Assembly (NCBI RefSeq): GCF_900177295.1
Contig: NZ_FWZX01000017.1
Span: 1-64,000, forward strand
DNA length: 64,000 nt
Direction: 5' to 3'
DNA from: Tistlia consotensis USBA 355
GTDB taxonomy: Bacteria; Pseudomonadota; Alphaproteobacteria; Kiloniellales; DSM-21159
Shown here: in pieces, positions 19,085 through 26,468 of the stretch
Numbering within the stretch: the first letter of the stretch is position 1
How the letters are laid out: each line of letters starts with the position of its first letter
Program-made: the position numbers and the translations under genes
Notes under the pieces: generated by a model
The model's database searches: none
Told to the model about the DNA's origin: nothing
Seen by the model: only the letters and a program-made list of their open reading frames with translations

Positions 19085-20398
19085 CTAGAGCAGCCCGGTG
19101 ACCAGGCCGGGGAAGGCGAGCAGCAGTCCCAGGCCGACAAGCTGAAGGGCGATGAAGGGCACGACGCCGCGGTAGACCTCGGCGGTCGTCAGGCGGTCCG
19201 GGGCCGCGCCGCGCAGATAGAAGAGCGAGAAGCCGAAGGGCGGCGTCAGGAACGAGGTCTGCAGGTTGACCGCGACCAGCAGGCCGAACCACAGCAGCGT
19301 CGCCCTCGGGTCGAGCCCGTTGCCGAAGTCGAGATGCGCGACCAGCGGCCCGAAGATCGGCATCAGGATCAGCGTGATCTCCAGCCAGTCGAGCACGAAG
19401 CCGAGCAGGAAGATCGCCAGCAGCACGACGCCGAGCACGGTCCAGGGCCCGCCGCCCAGCGCGGCCAGCGCGCCGTGGATCGCATCGTCGCCGCCGATGC
19501 CGCGGAACACCGCGGAGAAGCAGGTGGCGCCGACCATGACCATCAGGACCATCGAGGTGGCGACGACGGTGTCGCGCGCCGCCGCCATCACCATGGCCGG
19601 GCTGAAGCGACGGTAGAGCAGGGTCAGCAGGATCGAGCCGAGGGCACCGAGGCCGCTCGCCTCGGTCGGCGTCGCGATGCCGGCGATGATCGAGCCGAGC
19701 ACGCAGAAGACGAGCAGCAGCAGCGGCGCGACGTCGAGCAGCAGCCCGCCGACCCGCCGGGCGCCGGCCTCGGGCTCCCGCGCCAGCCGGGGCAGGCCGC
19801 GGGCGCGCCAGACGACGTAGAGCCCGTAGAGCAGCACCAGCAGCAGCCCGGGGCCGATCGCGCCGGCGAACATGTCGGGCACCGGGACCTGGAGCTGGTC
19901 GCCCAGCACGATCAGCATGACCGAGGGCGGGATCAGGATCGCCAGGGTGCCGGAGGCGGCGATCAGCCCGGCCGAGACGCTGTTGCCGAAGCCGGCCTCG
20001 GTCAGGCGCGGCAGGGCCAGCAGGGCCAGCAGCACCACCGAGGCGCCGACGATGCCCGAGGAGGCGGCCAGCAGGATGCCGATGACCAGCACCGAGACGC
20101 CCATGCCGCCGGCGCTGCCGCCGAGCGCCCGCTGGGCCCCGCGCAGGGCGCGCTCCGCGGCGCCGGATTTCTCCAGCACCAGCCCCATGAAGATGAACAT
20201 CGGGATCGCGACGAGCAGCCAGTTCGACAGGACGTTGGCGTAGATCCGGCTGACGATCAGGTTGAAGAAGGCGGTCGGCAGGCCGCCGAGCAGGATGAAC
20301 AGGGCGGCGGAGCCGGCCAGCACGAAGGCGACCCGGTAGCCGGCCAGGATGCCGGCCAGGGTCACCGCCGCCATGGCGAGCGGCAGGGCGGTCTCCAT
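19085..20398 (-). CDS. TRAP transporter large permease (DctM family)
   Basis: This 437-residue membrane protein has about 12 helices and DctM signatures: IPMFIFMGLVLEKSG, SSGIVGASVVLLALLALP, AASGTLAILIPPSVMLIVLGD, GIATPTEASGLGALG and LDWLEITLILMPIFGP. The ATG shares one base with the DctQ stop (TGATG), so the two are translationally coupled. It forms the sodium- or proton-driven transport core. Confidence 0.92.
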   Translation of the reverse strand: METALPLAMAAVTLAGILAGYRVAFVLAGSAALFILLGGLPTAFFNLIVSRIYANVLSNWLLVAIPMFIFMGLVLEKSGAAERALRGAQRALGGSAGGMGVSVLVIGILLAASSGIVGASVVLLALLALPRLTEAGFGNSVSAGLIAASGTLAILIPPSVMLIVLGDQLQVPVPDMFAGAIGPGLLLVLLYGLYVVWRARGLPRLAREPEAGARRVGGLLLDVAPLLLLVFCVLGSIIAGIATPTEASGLGALGSILLTLLYRRFSPAMVMAAARDTVVATSMVLMVMVGATCFSAVFRGIGGDDAIHGALAALGGGPWTVLGVVLLAIFLLGFVLDWLEITLILMPIFGPLVAHLDFGNGLDPRATLLWFGLLVAVNLQTSFLTPPFGFSLFYLRGAAPDRLTTAEVYRGVVPFIALQLVGLGLLLAFPGLVTGLL

Positions 20399-20955
20399 CA
20401 GCGGCGTCCCAGCAGGCGCCTGCCCAGCGGCCAGAGGTCGAGCAGCGCGACCAGCAGCAGGATCGCGAGGCCGGCCGGCAGCAGGCTCTTGACCAGGAAG
20501 CGGTCGGTCAGGCCGCCGTTCGGCGACATCTCGGACGACGACCAGGCGCGCAGCATGAAGCTCCAGCCGGCCGGCACGCTGAGCAGCAGGAACGGCAGGG
20601 TGAAGACCAGCAGGCCGGCCAAGTCGACGCCGGCCTTGGTGCGGGCCCGGAAGCCGGCGTAGAGGAAGTCGACCCGCACGTGGCCGTCGCGCCGCCAGAC
20701 GAGTCCGGCCGGCAGCAGGCCGATCACCACCAGCAGGTGCCACTGCAGGTCGAGCAGCGAGTTGATGGTCAGCGCGCGGCCGAGCAGCGGCAGCGCCGTC
20801 TGGAAGGTGGCCAGCGGATTGAGGTCGAGCGCGCTGCACAGCACCTGGGCGCAGATGCAGAGCATGAGCAGCAGCAGCAGGACCGCGAAGCCGTTCAGCA
20901 GGACACGCTCCCAGCGGCCTGCGCCGGCGCGGCTCTCGGACTCGGCTGGTGTCAC
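20398..20955 (-). CDS. TRAP transporter small permease (DctQ family)
   Basis: This 185-residue protein has four hydrophobic segments and the DctQ-like WRRDGHVRVDFLYAGF motif after the second. The start is a GTG at 20955 with GAGGGAGG about 5 bp upstream; the longer open frame would run into the MarR operator. It is the first gene of a Q-M-P-hydrolase operon divergent from a MarR regulator. Confidence 0.85.
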   Translation of the reverse strand: MTPAESESRAGAGRWERVLLNGFAVLLLLLMLCICAQVLCSALDLNPLATFQTALPLLGRALTINSLLDLQWHLLVVIGLLPAGLVWRRDGHVRVDFLYAGFRARTKAGVDLAGLLVFTLPFLLLSVPAGWSFMLRAWSSSEMSPNGGLTDRFLVKSLLPAGLAILLLVALLDLWPLGRRLLGRR

Positions 20956-21019
20956 GTCGCCTCCCTCGGCGGCCCGTCTGCGTGGTGCTCGCCGTGCCCG
21001 AATGATGCGGCTTTTTTGA

Positions 21020-21050
21020 TCCATATGGAACAAAAAATGTTCCATATGGA
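21020..21050. promoter_or_regulatory. Double TCCATATGGA palindrome, probable MarR operator
   Basis: TCCATATGGA occurs at 21020-21029 and 21041-21050, with centres 21 bp (two helical turns) apart. Together CCATATGGAACA (21021-21032) and TGTTCCATATGG (21038-21049) form a perfect 12-bp inverted repeat around five A residues. It lies between the divergent TRAP operon and MarR gene, the expected place for a MarR dimer pair. Confidence 0.75.
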
Positions 21051-21159
21051 GCGATCTGCGAGTTCGGAGGCGACGCGGGCGGCCGCGCGACGTAGGTAGA
21101 AGGCCCGGACAGGGGGGATGGGGCCCGGGCAGCGGCGCCGGACGACGCAAGAGGCAGGA

Positions 21160-21618
21160 ATGAAGCTCCTCGACATCATCGACGGCACGCCGATCCGCTA
21201 CGGCTACCGCATCGCCTTCCTGACCAATTTCTACCGGGAGCCGCTGCTGCGCCGGATGGAGCTGGAGCACGGCATCATCCGGCCCGAGTGGACGGTGCTG
21301 ATCTGCCTGAGCTTCCGGGACGGCCTCAATCCGCGCGACATCTGCGAGATCACCGAGCAGCCGCGCAACACCGTCAGCCGGGCCGTCACCAGCCTGACCC
21401 GCAAGGGCCTGATCGTGCCGGCCGCCGATCCGGCGGACGCGCGCCGCAAGGTGCTGCGGATCACCGAAGCGGGACGGGCCGCCTACGAGCGCATCATGCC
21501 GATGTTCGTCGAGGGCGAGCGCAAGCTGATGGCCTGCCTGACCGAGCGCGAGCGCGGCGACCTCGACCGGCTGCTCGACAAGCTCTGCCGCGCGGTGCCC
21601 GGCTGGGTCGGCGGCTGA
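21160..21618 (+). CDS. MarR-family transcriptional regulator
   Basis: This 152-residue winged-helix protein has the recognition region DICEITEQPRNTVSRAVTSLTRKGLIVPAADPADARRKVLRITEAG, which ends in the family's DxR wing. The ATG at 21160 follows GAGG at 21151-21154. It is divergent from the TRAP/hydrolase operon and very likely represses it until an aromatic or organic acid binds. Confidence 0.87.
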   Translation: MKLLDIIDGTPIRYGYRIAFLTNFYREPLLRRMELEHGIIRPEWTVLICLSFRDGLNPRDICEITEQPRNTVSRAVTSLTRKGLIVPAADPADARRKVLRITEAGRAAYERIMPMFVEGERKLMACLTERERGDLDRLLDKLCRAVPGWVGG

Positions 21619-21627
21619 GCGCGCCGC

Positions 21628-22350
21628 TCAGCTGCCGCGCCGGCGCGCCAGGTCCTCGAGCAGCTCGATCTGGACCTGCTGGATCTCGGTCAGCCGCTCC
21701 CACTGGCGGATCAGCAGATGGTCGAGCTTCTCGTGGAGTTGGCGGATCTCCAGCTCGGCCTTGAGGTTGACCCGGTAGTCGTTCTGCGAGCGCAGCCGGT
21801 CCTTCGCCTCCTGCCGGCGCTGGCTCATCATGATGAAGGGCGCCTGCACCGCGGCGATGCAGGACAGCACCAGGTTGAGCAGGATGAAGGGATAGGGATC
21901 GAAGCGCTCGGCGAGCAGCAGCGGGATCGCGTTGGCCAGCATCCAGAGCGCGACGACCACCGCGAAGAGGATGATGAAGGTCCAGCTGCCGCCGAAGCTC
22001 GCGACCCGGTCGGCCAGCCGGTCGCCGAACGACAGCGTGCCCTGGAACTCGGCGTCGACGTCGCTGGTCAGCGTCTCGTGGCGCGCCAGGCTGTCGATGA
22101 CGTCGTGCTCCAGCGCGCCGAGCTCGCCGCGCTCGCGGATCAGCAGCTCCTCGACCAGGCTGCGCCGCGCCTCCGCGAGGTCGCTGAGGCAGATCGTGCC
22201 GGTCTTGCGCCAGTCCGGATGGTCGCGGTCGAGACGCTCCGAGATCTGCGGCCGCACGGCCTCGACCGGCACCGTGTCGCGGCGCGCGAAGGAGCGTCCG
22301 CAGAGGCCGCAGACGAGCGGATGCGCATGCCTGTCTCTGGTATCGGTCAC
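21628..22350 (-). CDS. DUF1003 family membrane protein
   Basis: This 240-residue protein has an N-terminal CGLCGRSF zinc-ribbon-like start. The DUF1003 core follows: FGGSWTFIILFAVVVALWMLANAI, then FDPYPFILLNLVLSCIAAVQAPFIMMSQRRQEAKDRLRSQNDYRVNLKAELEI. Two membrane helices are followed by a C-terminal coiled coil (LHEKLDHLLIRQWERLTEIQQVQIELLEDL). The start is a GTG at 22350 with AAGGA upstream. Function is unknown. It converges with the MarR gene with a 9-bp gap. Confidence 0.8.
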   Translation of the reverse strand: MTDTRDRHAHPLVCGLCGRSFARRDTVPVEAVRPQISERLDRDHPDWRKTGTICLSDLAEARRSLVEELLIRERGELGALEHDVIDSLARHETLTSDVDAEFQGTLSFGDRLADRVASFGGSWTFIILFAVVVALWMLANAIPLLLAERFDPYPFILLNLVLSCIAAVQAPFIMMSQRRQEAKDRLRSQNDYRVNLKAELEIRQLHEKLDHLLIRQWERLTEIQQVQIELLEDLARRRGS

Positions 22351-22500
22351 GGCTCTGGTCCTTCCGCGAGAGGACGGGGCGGCGCCCGCCGCCCGCCGCG
22401 AACTATAGCGCCGGCCGCGCTTTCGCGGGCGATGGACTCGGAGTGCGCGACGGCGCCATACTGCACTGCGGTACGGCACCCGAGGGCAGGGGAGGCTGCG

Positions 22501-23397
22501 ATGCTCGACGAGGAGCAGGTTCGTCAGTTTCGCGAAGAGGGCTACCTGATCGTGCCGGGCTGCGCCTCGACCTGGGAGGTCGTCGCGCTCAACAGCGAGC
22601 TCGACGGCTGGATCGACGAGAGCCGGCAGCATTCCGAGAACTGGGGCGTCACGGCCGACGGCAAGCACGTCTTCGACCTCGAGCCAGGCCACTCGGCCGA
22701 GCGCCCGAAGCTGCGCCGCGTCACCAATCCGGCCGACTTCTCCGACCTCTACCGCTCGGTGCTGTTCGACGGCCGGGTGGTCGACGTCGCGGCCGGCCTG
22801 CTGGGCCCGGACGTCAAGTTCCACCACTGCAAGATCAACATCAAGATGCCCTCGATGGAGACCTACGTCGGCTGGCATCAGGACCATCCCTTCGAGCCGC
22901 ATACCAACGATTCGGTCGTCGTCGCCCTGGTCATGCTCGACGACATGACCGAGCAGAACGGGGCGCTGCAGGTCGTGCCGGGCAGCCACAGGACCCACTA
23001 CAGCCACTACAAGGACGAGCGCTTCGCCGGCGAGATCGACCGGGCGCTCTGGCCCGAGTTCGAGGCGGGCTCGGTCAAGCTGACCGGCAAGGCCGGCGAC
23101 GTCGTGTTCATCGATTCCTGGATGGTCCACGGCTCGCCGGCGAACCGCTCGGACACGCCGCGGCGCCTGCTGATCTGCGACTACACCGCGGCCGACGCCT
23201 TCCCGCTGTCGCCGAGCAACATCCTCTCGGCCTACCGCGGCCACCTGGTGCGCGGCCGGCCGACGCGCATGGCGCGGCTGCGCGCCGGCGCGGTCGAGCT
23301 GCCGCCGCTCTACAAGGAATCCTCCTTCTTCGCGGTCCAGGGCCAGGACGGCGCCCAGATGTCGGGCCTGGCCGAGTCGACCGGGGCGATGATGTAG
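22501..23397 (+). CDS. Phytanoyl-CoA dioxygenase (PhyH) family, first copy
   Basis: This 298-residue Fe(II)/2-oxoglutarate-dependent oxygenase has the metal triad HxD in GWHQDHPF and the distal histidine in MVHGSPANRS. VPGSHRTHYSHY and an arginine-rich end for 2-oxoglutarate binding are also visible. The start at 22501 is the family N-terminus (MLDEEQVRQFREEGYLIVPG). It lies 2 bp before a second PhyH gene. The substrate is unknown; bacterial members hydroxylate diverse small molecules. Confidence 0.85.
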   Translation: MLDEEQVRQFREEGYLIVPGCASTWEVVALNSELDGWIDESRQHSENWGVTADGKHVFDLEPGHSAERPKLRRVTNPADFSDLYRSVLFDGRVVDVAAGLLGPDVKFHHCKINIKMPSMETYVGWHQDHPFEPHTNDSVVVALVMLDDMTEQNGALQVVPGSHRTHYSHYKDERFAGEIDRALWPEFEAGSVKLTGKAGDVVFIDSWMVHGSPANRSDTPRRLLICDYTAADAFPLSPSNILSAYRGHLVRGRPTRMARLRAGAVELPPLYKESSFFAVQGQDGAQMSGLAESTGAMM

Positions 23398-23399
23398 CC

Positions 23400-24209
23400 G
23401 TGGCGCCGACGGCAGAGACCATCGAGGCCTTCCGGGCCGACGGCGCGGTCGCACTGCGCGGCGTCCTCGACGCCGGCTGGATCGAGACCCTGCGCGCCGG
23501 GCTCGAGCGCAACCTCGCCGAGCCCGGGCCCTATGCCCGGCACTACACGCCGGCGGGCGGCAGCGGCGCCTTCCGCGGCGACTACTGCAACTGGCAGCGG
23601 ATCCCCGAATACCGCGACTTCATGGAGCGCTCGCCGGCGGCCGGGCTGGCCGCCGCCCTGATGGGCTCGCAGCGCGCCCGGGTGTTCCACGAGCATGTCC
23701 TGGTCAAGGAGCCGAGCACCGCCGAGCGCACGCCCTGGCACCACGACCAGCCCTACTACTGCGTCGAGGGCCGGCAGACCGTCAGCCTGTGGATTCCGCT
23801 CGACCCGGTGGCGCGCGAGACCTGCGTCGAGTTCGTCGCCGGCAGCCACGGCTGGGGCCGGCGCTTCCGGCCGACCAAGTTCACCGGGAACAGCTACGAG
23901 CGCGGCAGCGCCGACGGCCTGGAGCCGACCCCGCCGATCGAGGACGAGCGCCGCTCCTACCGCATCCTCGGCTGGGACCTGGAGCCGGGCGACTGCATCG
24001 CCTTCAACTTCCTGACCCTGCACGGCGCGCCGGGCAACGCCTCGAGCGAGCGCCGCCGCCGCGCCTTCGCCGCCCGCTTCCTGGGCGACGACGTGGTCTA
24101 TGCCGAGCGCGCCGGCGAGGTCTCGCCGCCCTTCCCGGAGATCGTCGGCAAGCTGCCCGACGGCGCCGCCCTGCCGGAGGCGCTCTTCCCGGTCGTCTGG
24201 CCGCGCTAG
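23400..24209 (+). CDS. Phytanoyl-CoA dioxygenase (PhyH) family, second copy
   Basis: This 269-residue paralogue starts at a GTG directly after the first copy's stop. Iron ligands are seen in WHHDQPYY (H-x-D) and LHGAPGN (distal His), with FVAGSHGWGRRF between them. The two copies are diverged in sequence, so they are not a recent duplication. The pair probably acts on one substrate in sequence, or as two related oxygenases of a catabolic step. Confidence 0.83.
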   Translation: MAPTAETIEAFRADGAVALRGVLDAGWIETLRAGLERNLAEPGPYARHYTPAGGSGAFRGDYCNWQRIPEYRDFMERSPAAGLAAALMGSQRARVFHEHVLVKEPSTAERTPWHHDQPYYCVEGRQTVSLWIPLDPVARETCVEFVAGSHGWGRRFRPTKFTGNSYERGSADGLEPTPPIEDERRSYRILGWDLEPGDCIAFNFLTLHGAPGNASSERRRRAFAARFLGDDVVYAERAGEVSPPFPEIVGKLPDGAALPEALFPVVWPR

Positions 24210-24229
24210 GACGCGGCTGCCGGCTCTTC

Positions 24230-24327
24230 GCGCTCCCACGCCCCTCGACAAGCTCGGGACGAAGCAGACGTCGAGACGAACCCAAACGGCTGCTTCGTCC
24301 CGAGCTTGTCGAGGGGCGTGGGAGCGC
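24230..24327. repeat. 38-bp perfect inverted repeat, variant element C
   Basis: The arms at 24230-24267 and 24290-24327 are exact reverse complements over 38 bp with a 22-nt loop. Each contains the CTCGACAAGCTCGGGACGAAG core related to copies A, B and D. The element lies between the 3' ends of the convergent PhyH and azoreductase genes, so it could serve as a bidirectional terminator. Confidence 0.92.
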
Positions 24328-24330
24328 TGA

Positions 24331-24972
24331 CTACCCCGCCTTCCGGAACCGCTCGGGCAGCGTCGACGCCTGCGCCGCGATCCAGCCCGCCGCCGCCGCC
24401 TCGGCGCGCTCCAGGGCCGTGCCGCCGCGGCCCAAGGCGTCGAGCCTCAGGATCTCGACGCTGGTCAGGCCGATGGTCGCGAAGAGGTAGGTGAGGTAGG
24501 GCCCCAGGAAGTCCTGCTGAGCGCCGGGCGCCGTGCCGAAGCGGCCGCCGCAGGCGGCGACGACGAAGACCGGCCGGTCGGCCAGCAGGCCGACCTTGCC
24601 CGCGGGGCTCGAACGGAAGGTGGCGCCGGGGCGCACCACGAAGTCGATCCAGGCCTTGAGCGCCGAGGGCACCGTGAAGTTGTGCATCGGCGTCGAGATC
24701 AGCAGCAGGTCGGCGGCCTCGAGCTCGGCGATCAGGCGCTCGGAGAGGGTCAGGGCGGCACGCTCCGCCGGTCCGCGTTCGGCCTCGGCCGTCAGGTTGG
24801 CCGCGACGAAGGCCGGGTCGGGGTGCGGCAGCGGCTCGCGGCCGAGGTCGCGCCCGACGATCCGCAGCCCGGGGATCGCCCGCCGGAAGGCCTCGAGGGC
24901 CCGCTGCCCGATCCGCCGGCTGACCGAGGCCTCGCCGCGCGCGCTGATCGGCAGGTGCAGAAGGCTCGTCAC
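24331..24972 (-). CDS. azoR: FMN-dependent NADH azoreductase / flavodoxin-like quinone reductase
   Basis: This 213-residue protein has the AzoR flavodoxin-like fold. MTSLLHLPISARGEASVSRRIG opens the FMN phosphate site, followed by STPMHNFTVPSALKAWIDFVVRPGATF (flavin contact) and the ACGGRFG segment. It reduces quinones and azo compounds with NAD(P)H. The start is a GTG overlapping the preceding acetyltransferase stop (GTGA). It is the last gene of the AhpD-like/GNAT/azoR operon. Confidence 0.85.
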   Translation of the reverse strand: MTSLLHLPISARGEASVSRRIGQRALEAFRRAIPGLRIVGRDLGREPLPHPDPAFVAANLTAEAERGPAERAALTLSERLIAELEAADLLLISTPMHNFTVPSALKAWIDFVVRPGATFRSSPAGKVGLLADRPVFVVAACGGRFGTAPGAQQDFLGPYLTYLFATIGLTSVEILRLDALGRGGTALERAEAAAAGWIAAQASTLPERFRKAG

Positions 24973-25397
24973 GACAGCGCCAGGCCGAAGCGCAGCGCCC
25001 GCGCCAGCAGGCCCTGGCGGTAGTAGAAGCGGTGGCCGAGCACGTTGTCGAGCGGCGTGTCGAGCACCAGCCGGGCGCAGCCGAGCCGCGATGCCTCCTG
25101 CTTGAGGTGCTCGATCAGCCGGGCGCCGTGGCCCCGGCCGCGCGCGCCCTCCAGGGTCACCAGGTCGTCGAGATAGAGGAAGCGGCCATAGACGAGGTTC
25201 TCCTGCAGGCGGTAGCCGGCCAGCGCGAGCGGTGTGTCCTCCGCCCAGAGGCCGAGCAGGCGGTAGCCCTCGGCCGCCTGCCGGCGCCAGCGCTCGGCGA
25301 GCTCCTCGGCCGAGGCGAGATGCGGCCGGAGCTGGCGCATCAGCGGAAAGCAGGCGGCGATCTCGGCCTCGCCGACCGGGCGGAGCTCGGCGGTCAT
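24969..25397 (-). CDS. GNAT-family N-acetyltransferase
   Basis: This 142-residue protein has a GNAT fold with LYLDDLVTLEGARGRGHGARLIEHLKQEA, which contains the acetyl-CoA loop RGRGHG. LVLDTPLDNVLGHRFYYRQGL follows. It overlaps the AhpD-like gene by ATGA and azoR by GTGA, so the three are coupled. The acceptor is unknown; the redox neighbours suggest detoxification. Confidence 0.85.
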   Translation of the reverse strand: MTAELRPVGEAEIAACFPLMRQLRPHLASAEELAERWRRQAAEGYRLLGLWAEDTPLALAGYRLQENLVYGRFLYLDDLVTLEGARGRGHGARLIEHLKQEASRLGCARLVLDTPLDNVLGHRFYYRQGLLARALRFGLALS

Positions 25398-25879
25398 GCC
25401 GCGCTGGCCTCGGTCGCCTTGGGCACCGGCGGGGTGAAGCGGAACGCCACGGCGATGCGGTTCCATTGGTTGATCGTGCCGATCGCGACCGTCAGGAAGA
25501 GCGCCTCGCTCTCGGAGAACTCGGCGCGCAGGGCGGCGTAGTCGGCCTCGGAGGCGGCGCCCGGCGCCATCCGGGTCATGACCTCGGTCCAGGCCAGGGC
25601 GGCCTGCTCGCGCGCGCTGAACAGGCCCGCCTCGCGCCAGGCCGGGACCAGGTCGAGCTTCTCGGCCGGCACGCCGATCTTGCGGGCCAGGTTCAGGTGG
25701 AACTGGATGCAGAAGGCGCAGCCGTTGAGCTGCGAGGCGCGCAGCTTGACCAGCTCGATCATCGGCTTCTCCAGGCCGGCCTCGCCGGCCGAGGCGGAGA
25801 GGCTGCGCAGGGCCGAGACCACGCCGGGCGCGCGGCGGGAGACGTCGTCGAACTCGATGCGGGCGTGGCTGTCGGCCAT
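25394..25879 (-). CDS. Carboxymuconolactone decarboxylase / AhpD-like peroxidase family protein
   Basis: This 161-residue helical protein contains the redox motif NGCAFCIQFHLNLARKIG (CxxC with downstream His), as in AhpD-like alkylhydroperoxidases. IGTINQWNRIAVAF lies near the end. Such proteins reduce peroxides, or are simply CMD-fold proteins of unknown function. It is the first gene of a three-gene operon divergent from a MarR gene, with a probable operator between them. Confidence 0.85.
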   Translation of the reverse strand: MADSHARIEFDDVSRRAPGVVSALRSLSASAGEAGLEKPMIELVKLRASQLNGCAFCIQFHLNLARKIGVPAEKLDLVPAWREAGLFSAREQAALAWTEVMTRMAPGAASEADYAALRAEFSESEALFLTVAIGTINQWNRIAVAFRFTPPVPKATEASAA

Positions 25880-25907
25880 GCTGGTCCTCCGTGGCTCTTC
25901 GCGTTAG

Positions 25908-25942
25908 TATCAGGGTTCGAACAACATATTCGAGCTCTGATA
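25908..25942. promoter_or_regulatory. Imperfect 14-bp inverted repeat, probable MarR operator
   Basis: Bases 908-921 (TATCAG..TTCGAA) and 929-942 (TTCGAG..CTGATA) pair with two mismatches around a 7-nt centre. The site touches the start of the MarR gene at 25945 and lies about 30 bp from the divergent AhpD-like gene. Confidence 0.6.
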
Positions 25943-25944
25943 TC

Positions 25945-26445
25945 ATGCGCAAGCCCTCGCCGTCCTCCTGTCTGCCGGGCCCTCCCTCGCTGGCACCGCA
26001 ACTGCCGGAACCGGGCGAGGCGAAGCGCGGCGAGCAGGGCCATCTCGGCTATCTGCTGCGCCAGGCCAGCGTCGCCCTGCGCACCCGCATGGAGCGGGCG
26101 CTCGCCGACCTGGAGGTGACGCCGCCGCAGTTCGTGGTGCTGACCATGGTCGGCGCCTATCCCGGCCTGTCGAACGCGGACCTCGCCCGCCTGTCGCTGC
26201 TCAAGCCCCAGACGGTCAGCGTCATCGTCGGCAACCTGAAACGCTCGGGCGCGCTGGTCAGCCGGCCACACCCGGTGCACGGCCGGATCCGCCAGCTCGC
26301 GCTCAGCGAGACCGGCGAGCGCAGCCTGGCGCGCTGCCGGCGGCGCGTCGACGCGCTCGAACGACGGCTCGCGGCGGGCCTGTCGGCGGCGGAGGAGGCC
26401 GCGGTGCGGCGCTGGCTGGTGTCGGTCGCGCTCGAGAGCGACTGA
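25945..26445 (+). CDS. MarR-family transcriptional regulator
   Basis: This 166-residue protein has a winged HTH: VTPPQFVVLTMVGAYPGLSNADLARLSLLKPQTVSVIVGNLKRSGALVSRPHPVHGRIRQLALSETG. About 30 extra proline-rich residues precede the fold. The ATG at 25945 was preferred over upstream GTG frames that would cover the operator. It likely controls the AhpD-like/GNAT/azoR operon in response to quinones or peroxides. Few cysteines are present, so sensing may be by ligand rather than thiol oxidation. Confidence 0.85.
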   Translation: MRKPSPSSCLPGPPSLAPQLPEPGEAKRGEQGHLGYLLRQASVALRTRMERALADLEVTPPQFVVLTMVGAYPGLSNADLARLSLLKPQTVSVIVGNLKRSGALVSRPHPVHGRIRQLALSETGERSLARCRRRVDALERRLAAGLSAAEEAAVRRWLVSVALESD

Positions 26446-26468
26446 CCGAAGGTCAACGCCCCGAGTGC

